A stretch of DNA of 64,000 nucleotides from an uncultured Candidatus Melainabacteria bacterium (GCA_934699705.1 CAKUXD010000006.1:1-64000), one strand, 5' to 3'; positions 15,948-25,846 are shown, counted from the stretch's first letter. Program-made: numbers and translations. Notes: generated from the letters alone by a model not told the origin.

Positions 15948-17798
15948 TTGATTAACAAAGATACATTAATTAAACAAGAGAAAGAAATCTTATATAATAA
16001 GACTTTGACAACAAATCCTATTTCGGGTGCAGGTTTTATGCCTCGTATGTCTGCTTCTGTTGCAAGAACAACTTCAAACAGATTGTACGGTGGTTATAAT
16101 TCAAATAATACTGACCGCGTTTTTGCTACAACTGATTTTAGAGAAATTATTAGTTCTTTAAGCTCTACATTGAAGGGCAAAACTAATATTGCTGATTTTT
16201 ATAGCTCTTTACATTCTCTATTAGTAAACAAATTAGGCGCTCAATTTAGCGCAATTGGTTTATTTCAAGAAAAATCAAAATGTATCAATATAAAATTAAC
16301 TGATAAAGTTGGTGGAACATATTCATCAAGAGTTTTCTTGTCAGATGATACAAATCCAATCGTTGAATGTTTCAATTCACAAGAAACAGTTATTAAAAAA
16401 GATTCAAAATTCTTAAAATTATCATATTTACAAAGCCCAGCAGTTGCTGTTATTCCTTTGATTTCAGTAAACGAATGCTTAGGCGTTATGATTATTGGCG
16501 ATAATAAAGTTGAAGAAAATGCTGATTTATATTCATTAATTGCTAGTCATTATGCGTTATTTATGCACAATGCTGAGTTAATGGAACAAGCAAATGCTCA
16601 CGCAAATACAGATTCTTTAACTTCTTTACATAATCATAGAGGTTTCCAAGAAATCTTATCAACAGAACTTGAAAAAGCTGAAAAAGCAAAATCAACACTT
16701 TCTGTTATTATGATGGACGTTAATAACATCTCTAAAATTAATAGAGAGTTAGGACACGCAAAAGGCGACGAAGTTATTAAATTAGTTGCGGAAAAAGTTA
16801 AACAAAACATTCGTTCAAATGATACTGCAGGTCGTTACGGTGGCGATGAAATCGCTATTATTCTTCCTGATACAGATACAAACGAAGCTAAATATTTAGC
16901 TGAATATTTAACATATAGCTTATCTTGTTGCTTTATAGATGATGTAGGACCAGTAAAAGTTTCAGTTGGTATTGCAAATTACCCACAATGTGCAAAAGAT
17001 CAAGAAAAATTACTAGTTTCAGCAGAACAAGCAATGTATATTTCTCAATCTAAAGGCTACAAAGATGGTATGTCTGCAATTATCAGTTCTTCAGATTTCA
17101 ATTTCTGGGACGATATGGCATTACATTCATTCGCAGAAGTTTTAACTAAACGTCATTCTCAATTAGGTGTAAACTTCGAAGAAGAATTAGTTACTAAATT
17201 TGCAAACGAAGAAATTTCTTCTCAACATCACTTAGAAGAATTAGCAACTTCTTTAGCTGGTGCGATTGATGCAAAAGATCCTTATACAAAAGGTCATTCA
17301 ACATCTGTTTCTAAATATGCAGAAGCATTAGCCAGAGCATTAAATATGCCTGAAGCAGAAGTTCAAAGAATAAAATTAGGTGCATTATTACACGACGTTG
17401 GTAAAATTGGTATTCCTGAAAGCGTATTAAAGAAACCAACTCACTTATCTGACGAAGAATGGGAAGTTATGAAGCAACACCCTACAATCGGTGCAGAAAA
17501 AGTGTTAATGCAAAACGAAGCATTAAAGGACTTAATGCCAATGGTTAAATATCACCACGAACACATTGATGGTTCAGGATACCCTTGCAAATTAAAAGGT
17601 GATGAAATTCCATTAGAAGCAAGAATTGTAGCAGTTGCTGATACATACCACGCTTTAATTAGTGATAGACCTTACAGAAAAGGTTTAGGTGTAGAAAAGG
17701 CTTGTGAAATCTTACAATCAGGCGCAGGAACTCAATGGGACGCTGAGTTAGTAAGAAAATTCATTCAAATCGCTCCTGCATTAGCAACAACAATCTAA
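15948..17798 (+). CDS. GAF-GGDEF-HD-GYP cyclic-di-GMP signalling protein
   Basis: A 616-residue soluble protein with three parts. A GAF-like sensor spans about 68-208. A GGDEF domain spans about 221-385, with the active-site motif as GGDEI (298-302) and an RxxD inhibitory site (RSND) five residues ahead. An HD-GYP phosphodiesterase spans about 430-612, with HDVGKIGIPE and HHEHIDGSGYP. It may both make and break c-di-GMP, or use the GGDEF part for GTP control. The start is TTG with AGGA upstream. It is monocistronic, with its own promoter and terminator. Confidence 0.9.
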   Translation: MINKDTLIKQEKEILYNKTLTTNPISGAGFMPRMSASVARTTSNRLYGGYNSNNTDRVFATTDFREIISSLSSTLKGKTNIADFYSSLHSLLVNKLGAQFSAIGLFQEKSKCINIKLTDKVGGTYSSRVFLSDDTNPIVECFNSQETVIKKDSKFLKLSYLQSPAVAVIPLISVNECLGVMIIGDNKVEENADLYSLIASHYALFMHNAELMEQANAHANTDSLTSLHNHRGFQEILSTELEKAEKAKSTLSVIMMDVNNISKINRELGHAKGDEVIKLVAEKVKQNIRSNDTAGRYGGDEIAIILPDTDTNEAKYLAEYLTYSLSCCFIDDVGPVKVSVGIANYPQCAKDQEKLLVSAEQAMYISQSKGYKDGMSAIISSSDFNFWDDMALHSFAEVLTKRHSQLGVNFEEELVTKFANEEISSQHHLEELATSLAGAIDAKDPYTKGHSTSVSKYAEALARALNMPEAEVQRIKLGALLHDVGKIGIPESVLKKPTHLSDEEWEVMKQHPTIGAEKVLMQNEALKDLMPMVKYHHEHIDGSGYPCKLKGDEIPLEARIVAVADTYHALISDRPYRKGLGVEKACEILQSGAGTQWDAELVRKFIQIAPALATTI

Positions 17799-17804
17799 AA
17801 TTTT

Positions 17805-17838
17805 AAAAGACTTCCTTTTTAAAGGAAGTCTTTTTTTT
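17805..17838 (+). terminator. intrinsic terminator
   Basis: A stem of about 13 bp (AAAGACTTCCTTT with AAAGGAAGTCTTT) is followed by a T run, just after the GGDEF/HD-GYP stop. Confidence 0.92.
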
Positions 17839-17902
17839 ATACATTAAATGATTGATTTTTAAGAATTTTGTTACAAAATTTGCTTTTTGTAAAAATTTTG
17901 GG

Positions 17903-17931
17903 TTGAAAATCGTTTCAAAATTTGTTAAAAT
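17903..17931 (+). promoter_or_regulatory. sigma70-type promoter upstream of fliD
   Basis: TTGAAA (17903-17908), 17-nt spacer and TAAAAT (17926-17931). No sigma28-like sequence is evident. Confidence 0.5.
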
Positions 17932-18006
17932 GGGTAAGTATTAAATATATATGGATATATTATATGTTTAATTGATGAGTATATTAAAATTATGGAGGAT
18001 TTTAAT

Positions 18007-19785
18007 ATGGGCGTAATAAGTTTTTCAGGCTTGGCCTCAGGTATGGATACCAGCACGTGGATTGAAGCCTTAGTTAAGATAAAACAGCAGTCAGTAACGA
18101 CTTTGCAAAATAAACAGACTGAAATTCGAAAATCTCAGTCAACTTTAAGTGATATAAAATCAAAAGTAACTAATTTAAGAAGTTCTATTGAAAAAATTAC
18201 CGATGCAAAATTAGGTGGTTCTTTTGATATTTTTTCAAAAAATACTGTTACTTCATCAAACAAAAGTGTTGTAGATGCAGTAGCTACATCTGATGCGGCA
18301 AGACAAAATTTAGATGTAATTGTCAATAAATTAGCAACATCAACAACTGCAACCTCAAAATTAGGTGCAGAAGGTTTGATTTCTGCTGATACAAAATACA
18401 GTTCGTTATCGGCAGGAAATGCTAAAACTGGTGCTTTTAGTATTTATGTTGATGGCGTAAAACACTCGATTAATATTGATGAAGAAAGCACAATTGGTAG
18501 TATTCTTGATGATATTTCAGCTATTGACGGAGTAAGTGCTTCAGTTGTTGATGGAAAAGTTTCAATTTCAGCTGAAGGTAAATCTTTAGTTGTTGGTTCA
18601 TCTACTGATGAAGCAAATTTTGCTTCAATCGCAGGTCTTGTAAGAAATGATGAAACTGGTGCTTATGAAAGTTATACAGGTGTTTCAAAAATCAACACAT
18701 CTGCAAAATTAGTCGATGTATTTGGAGATTCAGTAAAAGGTACGTTAAAAGTTGGTAATGCTACTTTTACGATAGATGAAGATACTTCGATGAAATCTTT
18801 GATTGGTGCAATTAATCGTGATGAAGATGCTGGAGTTACAGCATATTGGGACGCATCAGCTGGCGAAATGGTTATGAAATCTAAGACTGAAGGTGCTTTT
18901 AATATTAATATTGAAGCTGGTACAAGCAATTTTACGAACTTGTTAGGTTTAACAAAAGGTGAATTTGATGAAAATGGCGAATATAAAAAAGATGCAGATG
19001 GCAAGTATCTTTCAGCTTTAAATAAGCAAGATTTGGGTGATTATGCGCAATTATCAATTAATGGCACAACTGTTATATCTTCCTCAAATACTGTAACAAG
19101 CGATATTTCAGGTATTGAAGGCTTGACTTTAACTTTAAAATCAGTTTCAAAACCTAATGAAGATAAGGTTATCGAACCAACTACAATTTCTGTTGCTCAA
19201 GATGAAGAGGCGTTGTTATCTGCGGTTAAATCTTTCGTAGAGGCTTATAATAACACGCTTTCATCAATTGATAAAAATACTTCTTATGGTGATACTTTAT
19301 ATGGTGAAACATCGTTAACTACATTTAGAAATAATTTGAGAAGAACAGCTACGGCTTCTGTTGACAATGATACGATGAAATTATTGTCGGATATTGGTAT
19401 TACGACTGGTGCAGTTTCAAATACTACAAGTACATCTTCTGTAAATAAATTACAAATTGATGAAAAGAAATTCAAAGAAGCCTTGGCTAAAAATCCAGAT
19501 GGTGTTAAAAAACTTCTTGTTGGTGATAACAAAGGTAATGATACTTCTGGTGGCGTTTTGAACAAGTTAGAAAAAATAACTGAGGATTCGCTTGAAGTTT
19601 CTTCTGGATATTTTGATGCAAAAACTAAATCTTATGAAAAAAGGTTATCAGATATGGCATCTTCGATAAAAAGAGAGCAATCAAAAGTGGATTCATATCA
19701 AACAAGATTGCAAAAGCAATTTAATAATATGGAAACTTTGATTGCGTCTATTCAAAAGAATTATAGTCAATTATCCATAAATTAA
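18007..19785 (+). CDS. fliD: flagellar filament capping protein FliD (hook-associated protein 2)
   Basis: FliD caps the growing flagellar filament and guides flagellin assembly. The 592-residue protein starts with ISFSGLASGMDTSTWIEALV, the FliD N-terminal signature. The C-terminal FliD domain (FVEAYNNTLSSIDK, LLSDIGI, then the coiled end with MASSIKREQSKVDSYQTRLQ) is intact. The ATG at 18007 is used because GGAGG lies inside the preceding upstream ATG codons. No other flagellar gene is in the window, and the gene ends one base from convergent aroB. Confidence 0.93.
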   Translation: MGVISFSGLASGMDTSTWIEALVKIKQQSVTTLQNKQTEIRKSQSTLSDIKSKVTNLRSSIEKITDAKLGGSFDIFSKNTVTSSNKSVVDAVATSDAARQNLDVIVNKLATSTTATSKLGAEGLISADTKYSSLSAGNAKTGAFSIYVDGVKHSINIDEESTIGSILDDISAIDGVSASVVDGKVSISAEGKSLVVGSSTDEANFASIAGLVRNDETGAYESYTGVSKINTSAKLVDVFGDSVKGTLKVGNATFTIDEDTSMKSLIGAINRDEDAGVTAYWDASAGEMVMKSKTEGAFNINIEAGTSNFTNLLGLTKGEFDENGEYKKDADGKYLSALNKQDLGDYAQLSINGTTVISSSNTVTSDISGIEGLTLTLKSVSKPNEDKVIEPTTISVAQDEEALLSAVKSFVEAYNNTLSSIDKNTSYGDTLYGETSLTTFRNNLRRTATASVDNDTMKLLSDIGITTGAVSNTTSTSSVNKLQIDEKKFKEALAKNPDGVKKLLVGDNKGNDTSGGVLNKLEKITEDSLEVSSGYFDAKTKSYEKRLSDMASSIKREQSKVDSYQTRLQKQFNNMETLIASIQKNYSQLSIN

Positions 19786-19786
19786 G

Positions 19787-20869
19787 TTATTTTAAGACTT
19801 CTTTAAAAGCGTTTAAGTCAAGGTCGCTTTCTTTGACGTATCCTTTTAGTGTTGGAACAATTACTTTTATAACGTCATTTTCAGCTTTTTTATCTTTTCT
19901 CATAATTAAAATCAATTTTTCAATTGGATAGTTGAAGGATTGATTGCTGAAATTGTATTTTTCAAGCAGATTAATTGCCAATTCTCTATAATTTGCGTCG
20001 ATTAGTTTTAAATAGTGCGCATAATTAAATATAAAATACAATCCATAAATTACAGCTTCGCCATGCGTGTATTTTTTGTAATTGGTTATTTTTTCAAGTG
20101 CGTGAGCAAAAGTATGTCCAAAGTTAAGTATTTTTCTTAATCCGCTTTCTTTTTCATCTTTTGTTACAACGGAGATTTTTAATTCAATACAAACTTGAAT
20201 AACTTTTTCAATAAATCTCAAATCTCTATTAAGTATTTTATCTGCGTGAACAGATAAAAAGTCGAATAAACCATATTCAAACATAGCTTCGCAACTTTTT
20301 TCTATGAACGCATATTTTACAATTTCGCCGAGTCCGCTTTTGAATTGTCTGTCGTCAAGTGTATTTAAGAAGTTCAAATTGATATACACTGCTTTGGGTT
20401 GGTAAAATGCGCCTACGAGGTTTTTGCCATAATTGGTATCAATTGCAACTTTTCCGCCAACCGAGGAGTCAACGCAAGCTAAAAGTGTTGTCGGTACTTG
20501 TATGAAATTAATTCCGCGCATGTACGTTGATGCTACAAATCCGGTTATATCGCCAACAACACCGCCACCAATTGCTATTAATGCGCTTTTTCTATCTAGT
20601 CCTTTTTTTGAACAAAATTCTAGTATTTTTTGATAATTTTTGAAGTTTTTTTCTTTTTCACCGTCTTTTAAAACGAAAATATTTTCTGGATTAAAGCCTA
20701 AATTTTTATCATAAAGTTTATAGACTTTTTCGCTAATAACGACGACATATTTTGGAAAATCAAAATCTTTAAATATTCTGTCTTTTAATTCGTTAATAGG
20801 CTCAAAATCAATATGGATAGGGTAATACTGATTTTTTTCTTGTATTTCAACATCAATTTTGTTTGGCAT
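19787..20869 (-). CDS. aroB: 3-dehydroquinate synthase
   Basis: The second step of the shikimate pathway, NAD- and metal-dependent cyclisation of DAHP. Signatures: IAIGGGVVGDITGFVAS, QVPTTLLACVDSSVGGK, SGLGEIVKYA and the metal site NFGHTFAHALE with HGEAV. The start at 20869 has GAGGA upstream; it overlaps aroK by 17 nt. It ends the aroC-aroK-aroB operon with no terminator before fliD, which converges. Confidence 0.96.
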   Translation of the reverse strand: MPNKIDVEIQEKNQYYPIHIDFEPINELKDRIFKDFDFPKYVVVISEKVYKLYDKNLGFNPENIFVLKDGEKEKNFKNYQKILEFCSKKGLDRKSALIAIGGGVVGDITGFVASTYMRGINFIQVPTTLLACVDSSVGGKVAIDTNYGKNLVGAFYQPKAVYINLNFLNTLDDRQFKSGLGEIVKYAFIEKSCEAMFEYGLFDFLSVHADKILNRDLRFIEKVIQVCIELKISVVTKDEKESGLRKILNFGHTFAHALEKITNYKKYTHGEAVIYGLYFIFNYAHYLKLIDANYRELAINLLEKYNFSNQSFNYPIEKLILIMRKDKKAENDVIKVIVPTLKGYVKESDLDLNAFKEVLK

Positions 20870-21377
20870 TTTCCTCAATCCTTTTCATAATTTCGTTAAT
20901 GATATTATAGAAAGTTTTATCAGTAGTGTCAACTGTGATGAGAGCTTTCGCATAATTACGTTCTCTTTTTTTTAGTATCTCATTGACTTTTTCAATTCCA
21001 AAACCTTGTTTTAAAAGTGGTCTGTGAGTTTCATTTTTTATTCGGTTAAATAAAGTTTCACCAGAAGCCTTTAAATACACTGTATAACCATTCTTGTTTA
21101 AATTTTCGCGATTAATTTCTTTTTCAAAAGCACCGCCACCAAGTGAAATAATCTGATTTTCTTGCATGCAAAGGATTTTTATCGCAGAAGTTTCCAAATT
21201 TCTAAAATGTTCTTCTCCAAATTCAGCAAAAATATCTGAAATTTTTTTATTTTCGTGTTTTTCGATATATTCGTCAAGGTCAATCAAATCGTATTTTGGG
21301 TATGCTTCTTTTAGTTTTTGTCCAATAAAAGTTTTGCCCGCACCCATCATTCCGACAAGTATAATATTATTTTTCAT
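20853..21377 (-). CDS. aroK: shikimate kinase
   Basis: Phosphorylates shikimate at the 3-hydroxyl. The 174-residue protein carries Walker A GMMGAGKT, the substrate-binding DLDEYIE and FRNLE, the SLGGGAF loop and the LID arginine in HRPLL. It overlaps both aroC and aroB, consistent with a coupled operon. Confidence 0.96.
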   Translation of the reverse strand: MKNNIILVGMMGAGKTFIGQKLKEAYPKYDLIDLDEYIEKHENKKISDIFAEFGEEHFRNLETSAIKILCMQENQIISLGGGAFEKEINRENLNKNGYTVYLKASGETLFNRIKNETHRPLLKQGFGIEKVNEILKKRERNYAKALITVDTTDKTFYNIINEIMKRIEENAKQN

Positions 21378-22530
21378 AGTTTTTTCTTATTTCGTTTAAC
21401 GAATCGCCACCGTATTTTTTCAAAAATTCATCAACTAAAATCCACGCAATACGCGCCTCAGCAACGACCGCACACGCTGGGACTGCACAAGTATCTGAAC
21501 GTTCAAAATGGGCTTCAGTTTGTTCTTTTGAATATAAATCAACAGTTTTAAGAGGAGTTCTCATTGTTGGAATTGGTTTCATTACTGCTTTTACAACAAT
21601 TGGTTCACCATTAGTTATTCCACCTTCAATACCGCCAGCATTATTGGTCTTTCTATAAATCTTATTATCTGCGATAAATAATTCGTCGTGCATTTTGCTT
21701 CCAAGCATTTCTCCAGCTTCTGCACCAACACCGATTTCAACTGATTTTATAGCAGGAATACTCATTATTGCTTGAGCAATTCTTCCATCAATTTTTCTGT
21801 CCCAATGTACATGAGAGCCTAAGCCTATTGGTAAATTTCCAAATATGACTTCAAATTTTCCACCTAAAGTATCGCCGTTATTTTTGGCAATATCAATAGC
21901 TTCTTTCATAATATCAGTTGCGACATCATCAGCACATCTTAGTTCGGAATGTTCTGCTGATTCTTTTAATAGTGTGTAACTTTGTGGTAAAACTTCTGCT
22001 TTAACTTTTCCAATTTGAGTTACGTGAGAAAAACCGATTATAGAAAACTCCTTGAGTATTTGCTTTGCAATTGCGCCAACTGCAACTTCAATTGCAGTTT
22101 GTCGAGCGCTTGAACGTTCTAAAACATCTCTTAAATCTTCTAGCTGATATTTTACTGAGCCTGCAAAATCAGCATGTCCTGGGCGAACTTTAGTAAAAGA
22201 TTTGTCTGCAACAAGTTTAAGAATTTCTCTATTTTTCAAATCAACTTCACTTGTGCTCATTGGAATTTTCCAATTTTCAAAGTCTTTGTTTTTGATTTCT
22301 AAGCAAATTGGCGCACCAGTACTTAAACCAAGCCTAACACCTGATTTTATTTCGCATTTATCAGATTCAATCTGCATACGTTTTCCGCGTCCATATCCGA
22401 CTTGACGACGTTTTAAATCGTTATTAATAAAATCTTCGCTTATTCTAAATCCAGCTGGAACGCCTTCAATTATAGCGTTCAAACATTTTCCATGACTTTC
22501 ACCTGAAGTCAAAAATCTAAAATTACCCAT
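21367..22530 (-). CDS. aroC: chorismate synthase
   Basis: The last common step to aromatic compounds, FMN-dependent elimination of phosphate from EPSP. Signatures: FRFLTSGESHGKCL, RRQVGYGRGKRM, RPGHADFAG, SSARQTA and GGIEGGITNGEPI. The length of 387 residues is normal. It is preceded 7 nt upstream by the exported protein gene and overlaps aroK by 11 nt. Confidence 0.97.
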   Translation of the reverse strand: MGNFRFLTSGESHGKCLNAIIEGVPAGFRISEDFINNDLKRRQVGYGRGKRMQIESDKCEIKSGVRLGLSTGAPICLEIKNKDFENWKIPMSTSEVDLKNREILKLVADKSFTKVRPGHADFAGSVKYQLEDLRDVLERSSARQTAIEVAVGAIAKQILKEFSIIGFSHVTQIGKVKAEVLPQSYTLLKESAEHSELRCADDVATDIMKEAIDIAKNNGDTLGGKFEVIFGNLPIGLGSHVHWDRKIDGRIAQAIMSIPAIKSVEIGVGAEAGEMLGSKMHDELFIADNKIYRKTNNAGGIEGGITNGEPIVVKAVMKPIPTMRTPLKTVDLYSKEQTEAHFERSDTCAVPACAVVAEARIAWILVDEFLKKYGGDSLNEIRKNYEK

Positions 22531-22537
22531 TTTTTCC

Positions 22538-23005
22538 TTATTTATCTACGTAATGTAAAAATATTTGTTGTTTTGTTTGCATCATTTCTTCAATAATTAC
22601 CCAGTTACCATTTGGTTGTTTTTGCCAAATTTGATAAGTTTTTAGCCAGTAATTATCGTTCATTGGTTGTCTTAATGCGTTAATTTTTATACCATTTGAA
22701 ACTTTTATTGCGGTTACATTTTTGTATTTGTTTTTGTAATTACGCATTTTAGCCGTTCCTTGACTAATTTTCATTTGTTTTGCGTAAGTTGCCATATTTG
22801 TTGTTGCATTTGCCGTTGTTCCATCAGGTTTTACAACTTGACGAATAATTTTTGCATTAGGCGAATAATAATTCAATAAACTTGGGCTGTATGAATTTGC
22901 CGCTTGTACGTAATTATTAAAATTTGCTTTTACTGTGTCTAAATCATCTGCAAAAGCAGGTAATGCTAAAAATATTATGAATAGTGATAGTATAATTTTT
23001 TTCAT
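22538..23005 (-). CDS. exported protein, NTF2-like fold possible
   Basis: Residues 1-19 are a signal peptide (MKKIILSLFIIFLALPAFA). The mature 135 residues start with a helix, DLDTVKANFNNYVQAANS, then a sheet-rich part ending in WQKQPNGNWVIIEEMMQ. This layout suits a small SnoaL/NTF2-like ligand-binding domain, but that is inference. It heads the aroC-K-B operon; the functional link is not clear. Confidence 0.7.
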   Translation of the reverse strand: MKKIILSLFIIFLALPAFADDLDTVKANFNNYVQAANSYSPSLLNYYSPNAKIIRQVVKPDGTTANATTNMATYAKQMKISQGTAKMRNYKNKYKNVTAIKVSNGIKINALRQPMNDNYWLKTYQIWQKQPNGNWVIIEEMMQTKQQIFLHYVDK

Positions 23006-23054
23006 TTTTTATCCCTTATTTATCTATATTATTAATTTTATCACGAAAATTTGT

Positions 23055-23087
23055 AAAAAAAAGCTCCTTTTGTAGAGGAGCTTTTTT
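23055..23087 (-). terminator. intrinsic terminator after ftsZ
   Basis: AAAAAAGCTCCT (23057-23068) pairs with AGGAGCTTTTTT (23076-23087). On the minus strand it ends in a T run after ftsZ; the symmetric flanks also allow plus-strand action. Confidence 0.88.
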
Positions 23088-23109
23088 ATTTATAAATTAC
23101 CCATTGTAA

Positions 23110-24267
23110 TTACTTTTTCAAGAAATCTGGAATTTCAATATTTGAAAGTCCTGGTAATGTAGGAGCTGGATTTTCTGTCTTTTTAGGAGTATTGAATGCT
23201 CCAGAGAAGAAATCAGCTGCGCTTAACTGTTTTGTTTGAGTTTTTTCTGCTTGAATTGCGCTATGTGATTTTAATTCAAAACCAGTAGCAATAACTGTAA
23301 TTTTGATTTCGCCTTGCATATTTTCATCAGTAACTGCACCAAAGATAACGATTGCATCATCTTGAACTGCATCATTGATGATTGTCATAGCTTTAGTTAC
23401 ATCAGCTAATCCTAAATCTGGACCGCCAGTAATATTAACGATAACACCTTTAGCGCCATCAATTGTTGTTTCTAGCAATTTAGAATCAATAGCGTTTCTC
23501 GCAGCTTCTTCAGCTCTACCTTCGCCTTGACCTTTACCAATACCCATTAATGCAGAACCTGATGCTTGCATTACTGAACGAACGTCTGCAAAGTCAACGT
23601 TGATTAATCCAGGGATTGTGATAATGTCTGTAATACCTTGAACACCTCTCATTAATACTTCATCAACGATTGCGAAAGATTCCATTAAGCTGAATTTTCT
23701 ATCTACAACACCTAATAAGTTATCATTAGGAATTACGATGATAGCATCAACCGCTTCTTTTAATTTTTCTATACCTTGCATTGCTTGGTTAGCACGTCTT
23801 TTACCTTCAAAACCAAAAGGTTTTGTTACAACTGCGATTGTTAAGATGCCAAGTTCTTTTGCTACTCTAGCTACGATAGGAGCGGCACCAGTACCTGTTC
23901 CGCCACCCATACCTGCTGTTACGAATACCATATCAGCACCTTCGATAGCTGCAGTAATTTCTTGACGAGCTTCTTCTGCTGCGTCTTCTCCAACTTTAGG
24001 ATCTCCACCAGCACCTAAGCCATTTGTTAATTTTGTACCTAATCTAACTTTATTTGGAGCTGCGCCAAATTGTAAAACTTGCGCATCTGTGTTCATTAAG
24101 TAAAATTCTACCCCAGATAAACCAGATTTAATCATTCGGTTAACTGCGTTTCCACCGCCACCGCCAACACCGATTACTTTAATTTTTGCTGGATTTACTA
24201 CTTCTGGTGTGTAAGAATCTGTTTTTCCTACATTCAAAAATTCTGCTGCTTTGTTAAAATTATCCAC
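23110..24267 (-). CDS. ftsZ: cell division protein FtsZ
   Basis: The tubulin-like GTPase that forms the Z ring. The 385-residue protein has VGGGGGNAVNRM, the GGGTGTGAAP nucleotide loop and the T7 region in IPGLINVDFADVRSVM. It ends in a short linker and the tail IEIPDFLKK, the conserved peptide that binds FtsA or SepF. The start is GTG with AGAGGA upstream. It stands alone: no ftsQ, ftsA or mur genes adjoin. Confidence 0.98.
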   Translation of the reverse strand: MDNFNKAAEFLNVGKTDSYTPEVVNPAKIKVIGVGGGGGNAVNRMIKSGLSGVEFYLMNTDAQVLQFGAAPNKVRLGTKLTNGLGAGGDPKVGEDAAEEARQEITAAIEGADMVFVTAGMGGGTGTGAAPIVARVAKELGILTIAVVTKPFGFEGKRRANQAMQGIEKLKEAVDAIIVIPNDNLLGVVDRKFSLMESFAIVDEVLMRGVQGITDIITIPGLINVDFADVRSVMQASGSALMGIGKGQGEGRAEEAARNAIDSKLLETTIDGAKGVIVNITGGPDLGLADVTKAMTIINDAVQDDAIVIFGAVTDENMQGEIKITVIATGFELKSHSAIQAEKTQTKQLSAADFFSGAFNTPKKTENPAPTLPGLSNIEIPDFLKK

Positions 24268-24415
24268 TGTTATTCCTCTTTGTTTGCTTTAGTTACTTAC
24301 ACTATAAGATAAAAATACTCTCAAGTAAAGAACTTTTCTTATAAAATTATTATTCAATCCTAACATTATTTCAAGAATTATGTATTTTTATTAAAAAAAG
24401 TTTACAAATAAATTT

Positions 24416-24444
24416 AAGGACTTGTTGTTAACAAGTCCTTTTTT
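24416..24444 (+). terminator. terminator-like hairpin with plus-strand T run
   Basis: AAGGACTTGTT (24416-24426) pairs with AACAAGTCCTT (24430-24440), and T residues follow on the plus strand. Both neighbours (pepA and ftsZ) are on the minus strand, where only a weak T run follows. It could still end pepA transcripts or block antisense reading. Confidence 0.5.
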
Positions 24445-24445
24445 C

Positions 24446-25846
24446 TTATATTTCTATAATATAATTTAATAATGTTCTTACACCTGCACCAGTTGCGCCA
24501 GCGATAAATTCTTTTTGAGGTTTTTCTAAGAATGCTGTTCCTGCAACATCTAAGTGAGCCCATTTTACATCATCAGTTACAAATTTTTGCAAGAATAAGC
24601 CCGCAGCTGAAGCTCCGCCCCATCTTGAACCTGTATTCTTCATATCTGCAATTTCACTTTTTAAACTATCAAAGTAATCTTCAAACATCGGCATTTCCCA
24701 ATATCTTTCGCCTGATTTGTTACCTACTTCAATTAATCTGTGAATTAAATCTTCGTTATTGCCCATAATGCCTGCCGCATGTGTTCCTAAAGCTACCATA
24801 CAAGCGCCTGTTAAGGTTGCAATATCAATGATTTCATCAACTTTTAAGTCGCAAGCGTAGCATAAAGCGTCAGCTAAAGTTACTCTGCCTTCTGCGTCTG
24901 TATTATCAATTTCGATTGTTTTGCCGTTTTTGGCTGTTAAGATATCACCTGGTTTGTAAGCGTTTGGTCCAATCATATTTTCGCAAGCTGCAATAATACC
25001 ATGAACTTCTACGTTTGGTGCAAATTCTTTTATTTTACTCATTACACCTAAAACGCAGGCTGCACCTGACATGTCATCGCGCATTGTTAGCATTGATGAA
25101 GCAGGTTTTAAATCCATTCCGCCACTATCGAAGCATAATCCTTTGCCGATTATTGCGATACGTTTTGTCGGATTTTTAGGAGCATATTTCATGTGAATGA
25201 ATTTAGGCTCTTGATGACTTCCCCTTGCTACGGCTAAGTAGGCTGTCATACCCATTTTTTCGCAATCTTTTCTGTCATAAATTTTTGTATCAAGTCCTAG
25301 ACTTTTTGCAACTTCTGCTAATTTTGTTGGAGTTGCATATTCAGCTGGTTCATTTGCTAAATCTCTAGTAAAATTCATTGCTTCTGCTCTTTTTTGACCT
25401 TTTTCAACTTTTGATTTATCAAGATTTACGTATAAAGTTTCAATGTGGTCTTTTTTATCAGATTTGTATTTGTCAAAAGCGTAATCGCCAATCATTGCGC
25501 CTTCTGAAATCATATCTGCATATTCAAATGGAATATTTGAAAAATCTACTGCAATAGTTTTTGCTTTCATTTGCAAGGCTTTTTTAACTGCTTTTGCCAT
25601 AACTTCTCTGATTTTGTTATTGTTTAATTCATTTTCTTTTCCCAAACCAATTACTAAAACTTTTTTTGCTGAATTTTTGCCATAAGTAGGTAATAAGTAA
25701 GTTGTGTTAAATTTACCTTCAAAATTGTCTTGTTTTAATGCGTATTCGTTTGCAATTTTGTTTGTAGTTTGTTTACCTTCAAACATATTTACAAAAATAA
25801 CGTCGCACTCTTGTGATTTTACATCTGAAACGATTTTAATTTCCAT
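24446..25846 (-). CDS. pepA: cytosol (leucyl) aminopeptidase, M17 family
   Basis: Dizinc peptidase that trims N-terminal residues from peptides. The catalytic C-terminal domain shows GKGLCFDSGGMDLKP, the NTDAEGRVTLADAL signature and the ATLTGACMVALG segment. The N-terminal macro-like domain covers about residues 1-150. The ATG at 25846 is chosen for AAAGGAC upstream, giving 466 residues. FDSGG keeps the key Asp and Lys. Confidence 0.95.
   Translation of the reverse strand: MEIKIVSDVKSQECDVIFVNMFEGKQTTNKIANEYALKQDNFEGKFNTTYLLPTYGKNSAKKVLVIGLGKENELNNNKIREVMAKAVKKALQMKAKTIAVDFSNIPFEYADMISEGAMIGDYAFDKYKSDKKDHIETLYVNLDKSKVEKGQKRAEAMNFTRDLANEPAEYATPTKLAEVAKSLGLDTKIYDRKDCEKMGMTAYLAVARGSHQEPKFIHMKYAPKNPTKRIAIIGKGLCFDSGGMDLKPASSMLTMRDDMSGAACVLGVMSKIKEFAPNVEVHGIIAACENMIGPNAYKPGDILTAKNGKTIEIDNTDAEGRVTLADALCYACDLKVDEIIDIATLTGACMVALGTHAAGIMGNNEDLIHRLIEVGNKSGERYWEMPMFEDYFDSLKSEIADMKNTGSRWGGASAAGLFLQKFVTDDVKWAHLDVAGTAFLEKPQKEFIAGATGAGVRTLLNYIIEI

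Noticed and set aside
17838..18006. Sigma28 flagellar promoter for fliD
   Set aside because: No TAAA-N15-GCCGATAA-like sequence is seen; a sigma70-like one fits better.
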